Part shown: piece by piece, positions 16,596 to 23,465 of the stretch
How the letters are laid out: each line of letters begins with the position of its first letter
Numbering within the stretch: position 1 is the first letter of the stretch
From: an uncultured Clostridia bacterium
GTDB taxonomy: Bacteria > Bacillota > Clostridia > Christensenellales > Borkfalkiaceae
Direction of reading: 5' to 3'
NCBI GenBank assembly: GCA_944368215.1
Contig: CALVWX010000004.1
Span: 35,512-99,511, forward strand
Length of the DNA stretch: 64,000 nt
The notes under the pieces: model-generated
What the model was told of the DNA's origin: nothing
Seen by the model: only the letters and a program-made list of their open reading frames with translations
Database searches by the model: none
Position numbers and translations under genes: made by a program

Positions 16596-16612
16596 AGTAT
16601 AAACTATGAGCG
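16589..16612 (-). promoter_or_regulatory. Palindrome over the feoA start codon
   Basis: Arms 16589-16598 (CGCTCATAGT) and 16603-16612 (ACTATGAGCG) form a perfect 10-bp inverted repeat with a 4-nt spacer. The initiator ATG is within one arm. It could be an operator for a dimeric iron regulator or an RNA hairpin hiding the start. It does not match the Fur or DtxR consensus I know. Confidence 0.6.
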
Positions 16613-16637
16613 CGCATTTTGCGTTATGACGGCGGAA

Positions 16638-16665
16638 ATTATAAAAATGAATAAGCCTGAGGCAA
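16638..16665 (-). promoter_or_regulatory. Probable feoAB promoter overlapping the ileS terminator
   Basis: TTGCCT (16660-16665), 16-nt spacer, TATAAT (16638-16643) on the minus strand. The -35 box lies in the 3' arm of the preceding hairpin. Confidence 0.6.
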
Positions 16666-16692
16666 GTGCTTATAAGCATTTGCCTCAGGCTT
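16653..16692 (-). terminator. ileS terminator
   Basis: 19-bp arms (16653-16671 and 16674-16692, one mismatch) followed on the minus strand by ATTCATTTTT. It separates ileS from feoA. Confidence 0.85.
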
Positions 16693-16731
16693 TCATGTTT
16701 TTGCGTCAGTTAAGGCATATATCTGGGGCAA

Positions 16732-19700
16732 TCAGATTTTTGCGACGGTTAAAGTTACCTTTTCGCCGTTTATCGACTGCTCCTTCGTGAAACCCTGACC
16801 CTCGCCTTCTTCAATGCTCTGCGCGAGTACGTCGGCCGCGAAGGCGCCCTTTTTGAGCACTTTCTTCGCCCTGCCTTCCGCCCTGAAGTATACCTTGATT
16901 CTGTCGGTCACTTCAAAGCCGGCCTCTTTACGCATGTTCTGAATTTTGGAGACGAGTTCGCGCTCGATGCCCTCTTCAATCAGCTCTTCTGTGAGGGTTG
17001 AATCGAGGGCGACGGTTATGCCCTTGTCCGCCGCGGCGACGTAGCCTTGAGCCGATTGGGTGAAAATCTGCAAATCGTCCTGCGTCAGGCTTACGCCGAT
17101 GTCGGCAATTTCGTAAACGCCGCCGTCCTTTACGGCCGCGACCACTTCATCCGCGTTGCAGGTGTTTAAGAAAGCGGAAATCTGGCCGAGTTTTTTGCCG
17201 TACCTGGGGCCGAGCGTTTTGAGCTGGGGCTTTAATTTATAGGTGATATATTTGGTTGCGTCGTCGGCGACGGTGAACTGCTTGACATTGAGTTCGTCCA
17301 GCACTATGCGCTCTTCATCGGGGGTGAGCGAGAAATCGCGCGCGGTTACGACGACCATTTTTGAAAGGGGCTGGCGGTTCTTTAAGTTGCCTGCATTGCG
17401 CGCCGCGCGGCCTAAAACAACGATATCGAGAACGCCGTCCATCCCGCGCTCCAAAGTACTGTCTATCATGCTTTCGTCCGCAACGGGGAAGTCGCATAGA
17501 TGCACCGATTCGGGCGCGTCTTTATAGAAAGCGGGGACGAGATTTTTATAAATCATTTCCGCAATGAACGGAGTATAGGGCGCGGTCAATTTTGCGATTG
17601 TCACTAAAACGGTGTAAAGCGTGGTGTATGCCGCCGCTTTGTCGTCGGTCATGTCGCTGCCCCAATAGCGTTCCCTGCCCCTGCGCACGTACCAGTTGGA
17701 GAGCACGTCGACAAAGTCCTGAATGGCCCTTGACGATTCGGTGATTTCGTAGCGGGCGAGGTGCTCGTCCACGAGTTTTACGAGCGAATTGAGCTTGGAG
17801 AGAATCCACTTATCCATCAAAGACAGCTTGCAGTCCTTCAGGTCATAGTCGGCGGGGTTGTATTTATCTATTTCGGCATACAGCGTGAAGAACGCGTAGG
17901 TGTTCCAAAGAGTGCCGATATATTTGCGCTGAACTTCGGAGACGGCTTCTTCATAGAACCTCGAAGGAAGCCAGGGGGCCGAAGATGTGTAAAAATACCA
18001 GCGCACGGCGTCGGCGCCCTGCTTGTCGAGAACAGACCACGGGTCGACGACGTTGCCCTTGTGCTTGGACATTTTTATGCCGTTTTTATCGTTGACGTGA
18101 CCTAAAACTATGCAGTTTTTGAAGGGCGCGCGGCCGAACAGAATGGTGTTGATGACGAGCAGCGTATAGAACCAGCCGCGCGTCTGGTCGACGGCTTCGG
18201 AGATGAAGTCAGCGGGGAAGGTTTCGTCGAACAGGTTTTTGTTCTCGAAAGGATAGTGATACTGCGCGAAGGGCATGGAACCGGAGTCGAACCAGCAGTC
18301 TATGACTTCGGGCGTGCGCTTCATTTTGCCGCCGCACCTGGGGCAGGTGCAGGTTAAGTTATCGAGGTAAGGGCGGTGAAGTTCGATATCCTTATCCGCG
18401 GGTATACCGCACTTTTCTTTAAGTTCGGCCTTGGAGCCGATGACTTCTATCTCGCCGCAGTCGGGGCAGACCCAAACGGGCAGGGGCGTACCCCAGTACC
18501 TGTCGCGCGAAAGGCCCCAGTCGATGACGTTTTCAAGGAAGTTGCCCATGCGGCCTTCCTTTATGGTTTCGGGCATCCAGTTTACAGAGCGATTGGCAGC
18601 GATTATATCGTCCTTGACCTTGGTTACGCGTATGAACCACGACGAGCGCGCGTAATACAGAAGGGGCGTATCGCAGCGCCAACAATGGGGATAGTCGTGT
18701 TCGAAGGGAATGACCCTGAAGAGCTTGCCCTCCTCCTCCAGCCTTTCGATTATGAGTTTATCCGCCTTTTTGGCGAAAATGCCGTCGAGCGAAGGGAAGC
18801 GCTTGTCGAAGCACCCCTGTTCGTTGACGAGCTGGACGACGGGAAGGTTATACTTTTGCCCGACTTTATAGTCGTCCTCGCCGAAAGCGGGCGCGATGTG
18901 AACGACGCCCGTGCCGTCGCCCATGGTTACGTAATTGTCGCAGACGACATAGTGCGCCTTTGCGGGCGAAGCCGAAGGGCTTATGCGCTTTATCTCCTCG
19001 GTGGTTTCGTTAAAGAGCGGTTGATATTCAAGCCCCTCCCACTCCTTGCCGGGTTTTTCTTCCAGAATTTTATATTCTTCGAAGAAGTTGCCTAAAAGCG
19101 CTTTTGCAAGTATATACTGCTCTTCTCCCGCCTGAATTTTAACATAAGGCTCATTGGGATTTACGCAGAGCGCGACGTTTGAAGGCAGTGTCCAAGGCGT
19201 GGTTGTCCACGCAAGGATATACAGGTTTTCCTTACTTTCCTGATTTTTGACCCTGAAACGGGCGACTACGGAGTTTTCTTTGACCGTTTTATAGCCCTGA
19301 GCCACCTCGTGCGAGGAGAGCGCCGTGCCGCAGCGGGGGCAATAGGGCACAATTTTATGGCCCTTGTATAAAAGGCCCTTTTTGTGCATTTCCTTTAAGG
19401 CCCACCACTCCGACTCGATATAATTGTCGTCGTAGGTGACGTAGGGGTGTTCCATGTCGACCCAGTAGCCGACGCGCTCGGACATTTTTTCCCACTCGGA
19501 CTTATATTTCCAGACCGACTGTTTGCACTGCTTAATAAAGGGCTCTATGCCGTATTTTTCAATCTGCTGTTTGCCGTTTATGCCGAGAGATTTTTCGACT
19601 TCGAGCTCGACGGGCAGGCCGTGCGTATCCCAGCCGGCTTTGCGCAGAACGTGTTTGCCCTTCATGGTCTGGTAACGGGGGATGATATCCTTCATAACCC

Positions 19701-19884
19701 TCGTTAAAATGTGGCCGATATGCGGCTTGCCGTTGGCCGTGGGAGGGCCGTCGTAGAAGGAAAACTCCTCGCCGCCTTCATTCTTTTTGACCGATTTTTC
19801 AAAGATATCGTTGTCTTCCCAGAATTTATTGATTTGTTTTTCGCGTTCGACAAAATTTAAGGAAGTGTCAACCTTTTCGTACAT
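16732..19884 (-). CDS. ileS: Isoleucyl-tRNA synthetase, long (IleS2-like) type
   Basis: 1,050 residues; the ATG at 19884 follows GAGGAG. Class I signatures: PHIGHILTR (HIGH, about 55-63) and KMSKHKGNV (KMSKS). A CP1 editing domain lies between them (WTTTPWTLPSNVALCV). Cys pairs CPRCGTAL, CPDCGEIEV and CPRCGGKMKR bind zinc. The length and C-terminal part fit the eukaryote-like IleS2 branch, members of which are often naturally mupirocin-tolerant; that trait is inference. Transcription starts upstream of a T-box leader (20115-20367), with a dispersed repeat lying between the leader and this gene. Confidence 0.95.
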   Translation of the reverse strand: MYEKVDTSLNFVEREKQINKFWEDNDIFEKSVKKNEGGEEFSFYDGPPTANGKPHIGHILTRVMKDIIPRYQTMKGKHVLRKAGWDTHGLPVELEVEKSLGINGKQQIEKYGIEPFIKQCKQSVWKYKSEWEKMSERVGYWVDMEHPYVTYDDNYIESEWWALKEMHKKGLLYKGHKIVPYCPRCGTALSSHEVAQGYKTVKENSVVARFRVKNQESKENLYILAWTTTPWTLPSNVALCVNPNEPYVKIQAGEEQYILAKALLGNFFEEYKILEEKPGKEWEGLEYQPLFNETTEEIKRISPSASPAKAHYVVCDNYVTMGDGTGVVHIAPAFGEDDYKVGQKYNLPVVQLVNEQGCFDKRFPSLDGIFAKKADKLIIERLEEEGKLFRVIPFEHDYPHCWRCDTPLLYYARSSWFIRVTKVKDDIIAANRSVNWMPETIKEGRMGNFLENVIDWGLSRDRYWGTPLPVWVCPDCGEIEVIGSKAELKEKCGIPADKDIELHRPYLDNLTCTCPRCGGKMKRTPEVIDCWFDSGSMPFAQYHYPFENKNLFDETFPADFISEAVDQTRGWFYTLLVINTILFGRAPFKNCIVLGHVNDKNGIKMSKHKGNVVDPWSVLDKQGADAVRWYFYTSSAPWLPSRFYEEAVSEVQRKYIGTLWNTYAFFTLYAEIDKYNPADYDLKDCKLSLMDKWILSKLNSLVKLVDEHLARYEITESSRAIQDFVDVLSNWYVRRGRERYWGSDMTDDKAAAYTTLYTVLVTIAKLTAPYTPFIAEMIYKNLVPAFYKDAPESVHLCDFPVADESMIDSTLERGMDGVLDIVVLGRAARNAGNLKNRQPLSKMVVVTARDFSLTPDEERIVLDELNVKQFTVADDATKYITYKLKPQLKTLGPRYGKKLGQISAFLNTCNADEVVAAVKDGGVYEIADIGVSLTQDDLQIFTQSAQGYVAAADKGITVALDSTLTEELIEEGIERELVSKIQNMRKEAGFEVTDRIKVYFRAEGRAKKVLKKGAFAADVLAQSIEEGEGQGFTKEQSINGEKVTLTVAKI

Positions 19885-19938
19885 AAATTACTCCTCAATT
19901 ATATTCTCAAAAGTTTTGGCTGGCGCCGCATCGCCTTA

Positions 19939-20053
19939 TGTCATCTTGAGCGTAGCGAGTTCTGCGAGCGAAGTCGAAAGATCTTGTCCGGTTAATACCA
20001 TGCAAGATACATTCGACTGCGCAGGGTTAAACCCTGCTCCGCTCAGTATGACA
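19939..20053. repeat. Dispersed palindromic repeat, copy 2 (between T-box and ileS)
   Basis: 115 bp, from TGTCATCTTGAGC to GCTCAGTATGACA; the ends are a 13-nt inverted repeat with one mismatch. It shares the inner words AAGTCGAAAGATCTTG and GCAAGATACATTCGACTGCGC with the other copies. It is transcribed as part of the ileS leader, downstream of the T-box terminator. Confidence 0.9.
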
Positions 20054-20114
20054 CGGCGGAGCGAAGCGCGGATAATATCGCATCTCTCCACACATTCTTG
20101 CGCGCTATTCAATT

Positions 20115-20367
20115 AAAAAAACACCATATAAGCGCCGTTTGGACACTTATATAGTGCTTGTAAACCACCAAAACAAACTATCATTTGCCGCAGTTTTAAC
20201 GGGTTGCGAATCCGTGCGCCCTTACTCTTCAAAAAAATTTGGGGGCGCAGGCTGAAAGGTGATATCCGCAAAATTGCCCGAACCGCTTTCACCTGCCGCG
20301 GAACTCTCTGCAAGGCTTTATATTTTGCGGCGTTGTCCTTTGTAAACGCCTTTAAAGATTGAATTGT
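20115..20367 (-). ncRNA. T-box riboswitch, probable Ile (AUC) specifier, upstream of ileS
   Basis: Read on the minus strand, the region has the T-box order. The Stem I distal part carries AGAGAG and GGTGAAAGCGG. A specifier segment GGATATCACC contains ATC (20261-20263) followed by a purine. A Stem III-like AGTAAGG...CCCGTTA follows, then a T-box-like TTTTGGTGGTTTAC (about 20161-20174) whose UGGU could pair with ACCA of tRNA-Ile. Last comes a terminator: arms 20122-20134 and 20144-20156 pair over 13 bp counting G-U, then T7. It begins about 12 nt after a promoter. The 86-codon open frame here is a by-product with no ribosome site. Confidence 0.8.
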
Positions 20368-20373
20368 AACCAT

Positions 20374-20402
20374 ATTATATATAATTTTGCCGCGGTTGTA
20401 AA
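20374..20402 (-). promoter_or_regulatory. Promoter of the T-box-ileS transcript
   Basis: TTTACA (20397-20402), 17-nt spacer, TATAAT (20374-20379) on the minus strand. The remaining bases up to tsaD (20403-20504) are AT-rich, with repeated TTGTATTA words and no gene. Confidence 0.8.
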
Positions 20403-20504
20403 GTGTTTTGAGGCAAAATTTTATGTATTAACTATATTAACTGAATTAATTGTATTAGCAAAATTGTATTAATTGTATTGCAAAATTATCAGAACGTATT
20501 GCAT

Positions 20505-21545
20505 TCAGCCGCCCAAAGGTATCTGCGCGGCGGCGTTTTGGGACATAGGCGCAAAGTCGCCCGAAAGGTATTTGTTCAAGCCTTCGGCCGCAATCATGGC
20601 GGCGTTGTCCGTGCAGAATTTGACCTGCGGCAGGACGAGTTTTAAATTGCTTTTGCGGCACTCCTCGGAAAGTCTTTGGCGAAGGTACGAATTTGCGATT
20701 ACCCCGCCGCCCGCCGTGACCGTGTTTACGCCGAGGCTTAAAGCAAATTTAACCGTATTGTCGACAAGGGGGTCTATTGCGGCTTTCTGGAATGACGCCG
20801 CAACGTCCGGGGCATTGACCGGTTCGCCCTTCTGCGATAAATTGTGGCAATAGTTTATAACGGCCGTCTTTAAGCCGCTGTACGAAAAGCAGGGACTTTG
20901 GCTGTGCTTTACGAGCGCGGAGGGAAAATCTATGCAGGCTTTTCCGCCCTCTGCCGCGCGCTGGATATTGGGGCCGCCGGGATACGGCAGTCCGAGAACG
21001 CGGGCGCATTTATCGAAAGCTTCGCCTGCGGCGTCGTCGAGCGTCTTTGCGAGCACTTCAAAGTGCGTGAAACTTTTTGTATGGAGAACGGCCGTGTGAC
21101 CGCCGCTTGCGAGCAATGTTACAAAGGGCGGTTTTAAGGAAGGATCGTCGAGGTATGCCGCTGCGAGATGACCGCGGATGTGGTTGACGGCTATTAAAGG
21201 CACATTCAACGCATACGCGAGTCCCTTGGCAAAGGACAGCCCGACGAGGAGCGCGCCCAGAAGCCCCGCGCCGTATGTTACGGCCACCGCGTCTATGTCG
21301 CGCACGGTTATATGAGCCTCGTTCAAGGCGCGCAGAACTACTTCGTCCACGGCCTCGGTGTGGGCGCGCGAGGCTATTTCAGGCACCACTCCGCCGTATT
21401 TCGCCTGTTCCGAGGCGGAGGAAATTATGCAGTTTGAAAGCAGTTTTCTGCCCCTGATGACGGCGCAGGCCGTTTCGTCGCAGCTGCTTTCTATGCCTAA
21501 AATTATGGGTTCGGGCTTGATTTTATAATTGGATATATCGTACAT
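20505..21545 (-). CDS. tsaD: tRNA N6-adenosine threonylcarbamoyltransferase
   Basis: 346 residues. TsaD (Gcp/Kae1) transfers threonylcarbamoyl from TC-AMP to A37 of ANN-decoding tRNAs, working with TsaB and TsaE, which are not in this window. ASKHA fold motifs are visible: LGIESSCDETACAV (N-terminal), the metal-binding HIRGHLAAAYL, LLASGGHTAVLH and the C-terminal TAGGGVIANSYLR. There is no Shine-Dalgarno before the ATG at 21545, and a strong hairpin ends 13 nt upstream. Confidence 0.95.
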   Translation of the reverse strand: MYDISNYKIKPEPIILGIESSCDETACAVIRGRKLLSNCIISSASEQAKYGGVVPEIASRAHTEAVDEVVLRALNEAHITVRDIDAVAVTYGAGLLGALLVGLSFAKGLAYALNVPLIAVNHIRGHLAAAYLDDPSLKPPFVTLLASGGHTAVLHTKSFTHFEVLAKTLDDAAGEAFDKCARVLGLPYPGGPNIQRAAEGGKACIDFPSALVKHSQSPCFSYSGLKTAVINYCHNLSQKGEPVNAPDVAASFQKAAIDPLVDNTVKFALSLGVNTVTAGGGVIANSYLRQRLSEECRKSNLKLVLPQVKFCTDNAAMIAAEGLNKYLSGDFAPMSQNAAAQIPLGG

Positions 21546-21558
21546 AAAAATAATTAAC

Positions 21559-21584
21559 GCCGCGGCGGCATGCGCCGCCGCGGC
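21559..21584 (-). terminator. Hairpin just upstream of tsaD
   Basis: Perfect 11-bp arms (21559-21569 and 21574-21584) followed on the minus strand by GTTAATTATTTTT and then the tsaD ATG. It probably ends the preceding gene. Its nearness to the start codon leaves little room for a tsaD promoter. Confidence 0.7.
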
Positions 21585-21667
21585 AATTTTTTCCGCAATT
21601 CATTGCCCCGACGGGAATAATTCCGCAGGGCAGTAAGGCCGCGCAGGGCGGCACAATTTTATTCGGA

Positions 21668-22207
21668 TTAAACGGGGTCGTCGAAACCTTCGGTATTGCC
21701 CTCGTAATCTTCGAATCCGCTGGGTTCGGCGAGCGCTTCGTATTCGGGAACGGGCGCGGCGGCACCGTATTCGTCCTTTTCGACGGCAGCGGAAACGACG
21801 TTGACGGGCGTCTTTACGCGGATGACCCTGCGTGCTTCGGGCACCTTGCGGAGAAGGTCCTTGAGTGCCGAAAGAAGACCGGAACAATAAGATATCAAGG
21901 GGTCAACCTGCTTTGTTGTGTAACAGCCGAGCATAAGCATTGCATTTGCTATGTAAACCGTGCGGTTGAGCTGTACGACGGCGTTGTTGGCGACTTCGAT
22001 TTTTGCACCGCGCTCGGCAATCATATCTACGCTGGCGAGATTTGAGCCGGCTTCCACACCGCTTAAAAGCAACTGCTCTCTTAAGTTTCTGCCTTCGCGG
22101 ACAAAAACCTGACTGTTATAGAGCACGACCAGCCTTTTGACGAGCTCTTCGCCCGCTTCGGACATCCTGACGACGTCGGTTTTTTCGCTTGTGACTTTTT
22201 TTGACAT
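21668..22207 (-). CDS. Helical protein of unknown function downstream of secA-prfB
   Basis: 179 residues if the ATG at 22207 is used; this is well spaced from GGAGGAG, while the ATG at 22213 is too close. The chain is predicted to be largely helical (EAGEELVKRLVVLYNSQVF, then REQLLLSGVEAGSNLASVDM and NRTVYIANAMLMLGCYTTKQ). It ends in an acidic disordered tail. It vaguely resembles four-helix-bundle proteins of the S23/Avd type, but I cannot support that. Same strand as prfB with a 151-bp gap. Confidence 0.7.
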   Translation of the reverse strand: MSKKVTSEKTDVVRMSEAGEELVKRLVVLYNSQVFVREGRNLREQLLLSGVEAGSNLASVDMIAERGAKIEVANNAVVQLNRTVYIANAMLMLGCYTTKQVDPLISYCSGLLSALKDLLRKVPEARRVIRVKTPVNVVSAAVEKDEYGAAAPVPEYEALAEPSGFEDYEGNTEGFDDPV

Positions 22208-22358
22208 ATTCATTCTCCTCCGGCAGCATAAGCTGATACAAATGCGCCCAGCGGCGCAGGTTGCGCAGAACGGCGCGGTTTAAAAATATTTATGCGCGCC
22301 GCGCGCGGTTGGTTGCAAGATATATGCGGGGCAACGTATATGCCGCCCCAAAAAGTTT

Positions 22359-23459
22359 TTAAACGGTTTTCTTTAAATAATCTATTATGAAACCCTGAAT
22401 GTCGCCGTCCATCACCGCCTGAATATTGGTGTTTTCGTATCCCGTGCGGTGGTCTTTGACGAGGGTGTACGGACAGAATACGTAGGAGCGTATCTGACTG
22501 CCCCACTCTATCTTTTTGATTTCGCCTTTGAGTTCGGCGTCGGCCGCCTCCCTTTCGGCAATCTGCCTTTCCAGAAGTTTTGCGCGCAGGTACTGGAAGG
22601 CCATTTCCTTATTCTGGAGCTGGCTGCGCTCGTTCTGGCAGGTGACGACTATGCCCGTGGGGAAGTGGGTGATGCGGATAGCCGTTTCGGTTTTGTTGAC
22701 CTTCTGGCCTCCCGCGCCGGATGAACGGTAGACGTCTATCCTTATATCCTCGTCGCGGATGACGACTTCTGCGTCGTCGTCGACTTCAGGCATTACCTCG
22801 AGCGAGGCAAAGGACGTATGGCGGCGCTTGTTGGAATCGAAGGGGGAAATGCGCACCAGACGGTGCACGCCCTTTTCCGCCTTTAAAAAGCCGTAGGCGT
22901 TTTCGCCCTCGACTTTGAACGAAACCGACTTTATGCCCGCTTCGTCGCCGTTTTCGAGGTCGAGTTCGGTGACCTTGAATCCCTGCTGTTCGCAGTAGCG
23001 GCAGTACATGCGGTAGAGCATCTGCGTCCAATCGCACGCCTCGGTGCCGCCGGCGCCCGCGTGGAGGTTTAAAATGGCGTTGTTTGCGTCATACTTGCCC
23101 TTCAGCAGCGCGCGTATGCGCATGTTTTCAATGTCGTCCTCGGCCGTTTTAATCATGTCCTCGAGCTCGGGAATGAGACTTTCGTCGTCGGCTTCCTCAA
23201 TGAGGTCTATAAAGGTTTTTGCCTCCTCTATGGCCTTTGCGCCTTTGTTATATGAATTTATTTTGCCTTCGATGGAGGATATTTCGCGCCCTATCTTTTT
23301 GGACTTTTCAAGATCCTGCCACACCTCCGGCTTTTCCTGTTCGGCCTTGAGCTCGTCGAGTCTGCCGTCGAGATTGTCGATATCGAGGGCGTACTTTGCC
23401 TCTGCAAGGGTGTCCTGCATGGACTTGAGCCTGAGCCTGTAATCGTCTGCTTTAAACAT
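22359..23459 (-). CDS. prfB: Peptide chain release factor 2
   Basis: 366 residues. It carries the RF2 tripeptide SPF (RISPFDSNKRRHTSF) that reads UGA/UAA, and the GGQ catalytic loop SSGAGGQKVNKTETAIR. The N-terminal coiled region (MFKADDYRLRLKSMQDTLAE) runs straight through where many bacteria have the programmed +1 frameshift; no in-frame stop is present, so this gene is not autoregulated that way. It starts 6 nt after the secA stop, so secA-prfB is one transcription unit, a common Firmicutes order. Confidence 0.96.
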   Translation of the reverse strand: MFKADDYRLRLKSMQDTLAEAKYALDIDNLDGRLDELKAEQEKPEVWQDLEKSKKIGREISSIEGKINSYNKGAKAIEEAKTFIDLIEEADDESLIPELEDMIKTAEDDIENMRIRALLKGKYDANNAILNLHAGAGGTEACDWTQMLYRMYCRYCEQQGFKVTELDLENGDEAGIKSVSFKVEGENAYGFLKAEKGVHRLVRISPFDSNKRRHTSFASLEVMPEVDDDAEVVIRDEDIRIDVYRSSGAGGQKVNKTETAIRITHFPTGIVVTCQNERSQLQNKEMAFQYLRAKLLERQIAEREAADAELKGEIKKIEWGSQIRSYVFCPYTLVKDHRTGYENTNIQAVMDGDIQGFIIDYLKKTV

Positions 23460-23465
23460 TAATTA

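Noticed and set aside
20113-20373. An 86-codon open frame on the minus strand
   Set aside because: No ribosome site, and it lies exactly over the T-box leader and its terminator; the RNA explanation accounts for the conserved words.
22210-22506. A 98-codon frame between prfB and the downstream gene
   Set aside because: It overlaps the prfB 3' end in another frame, has no ribosome site and no recognisable protein features.
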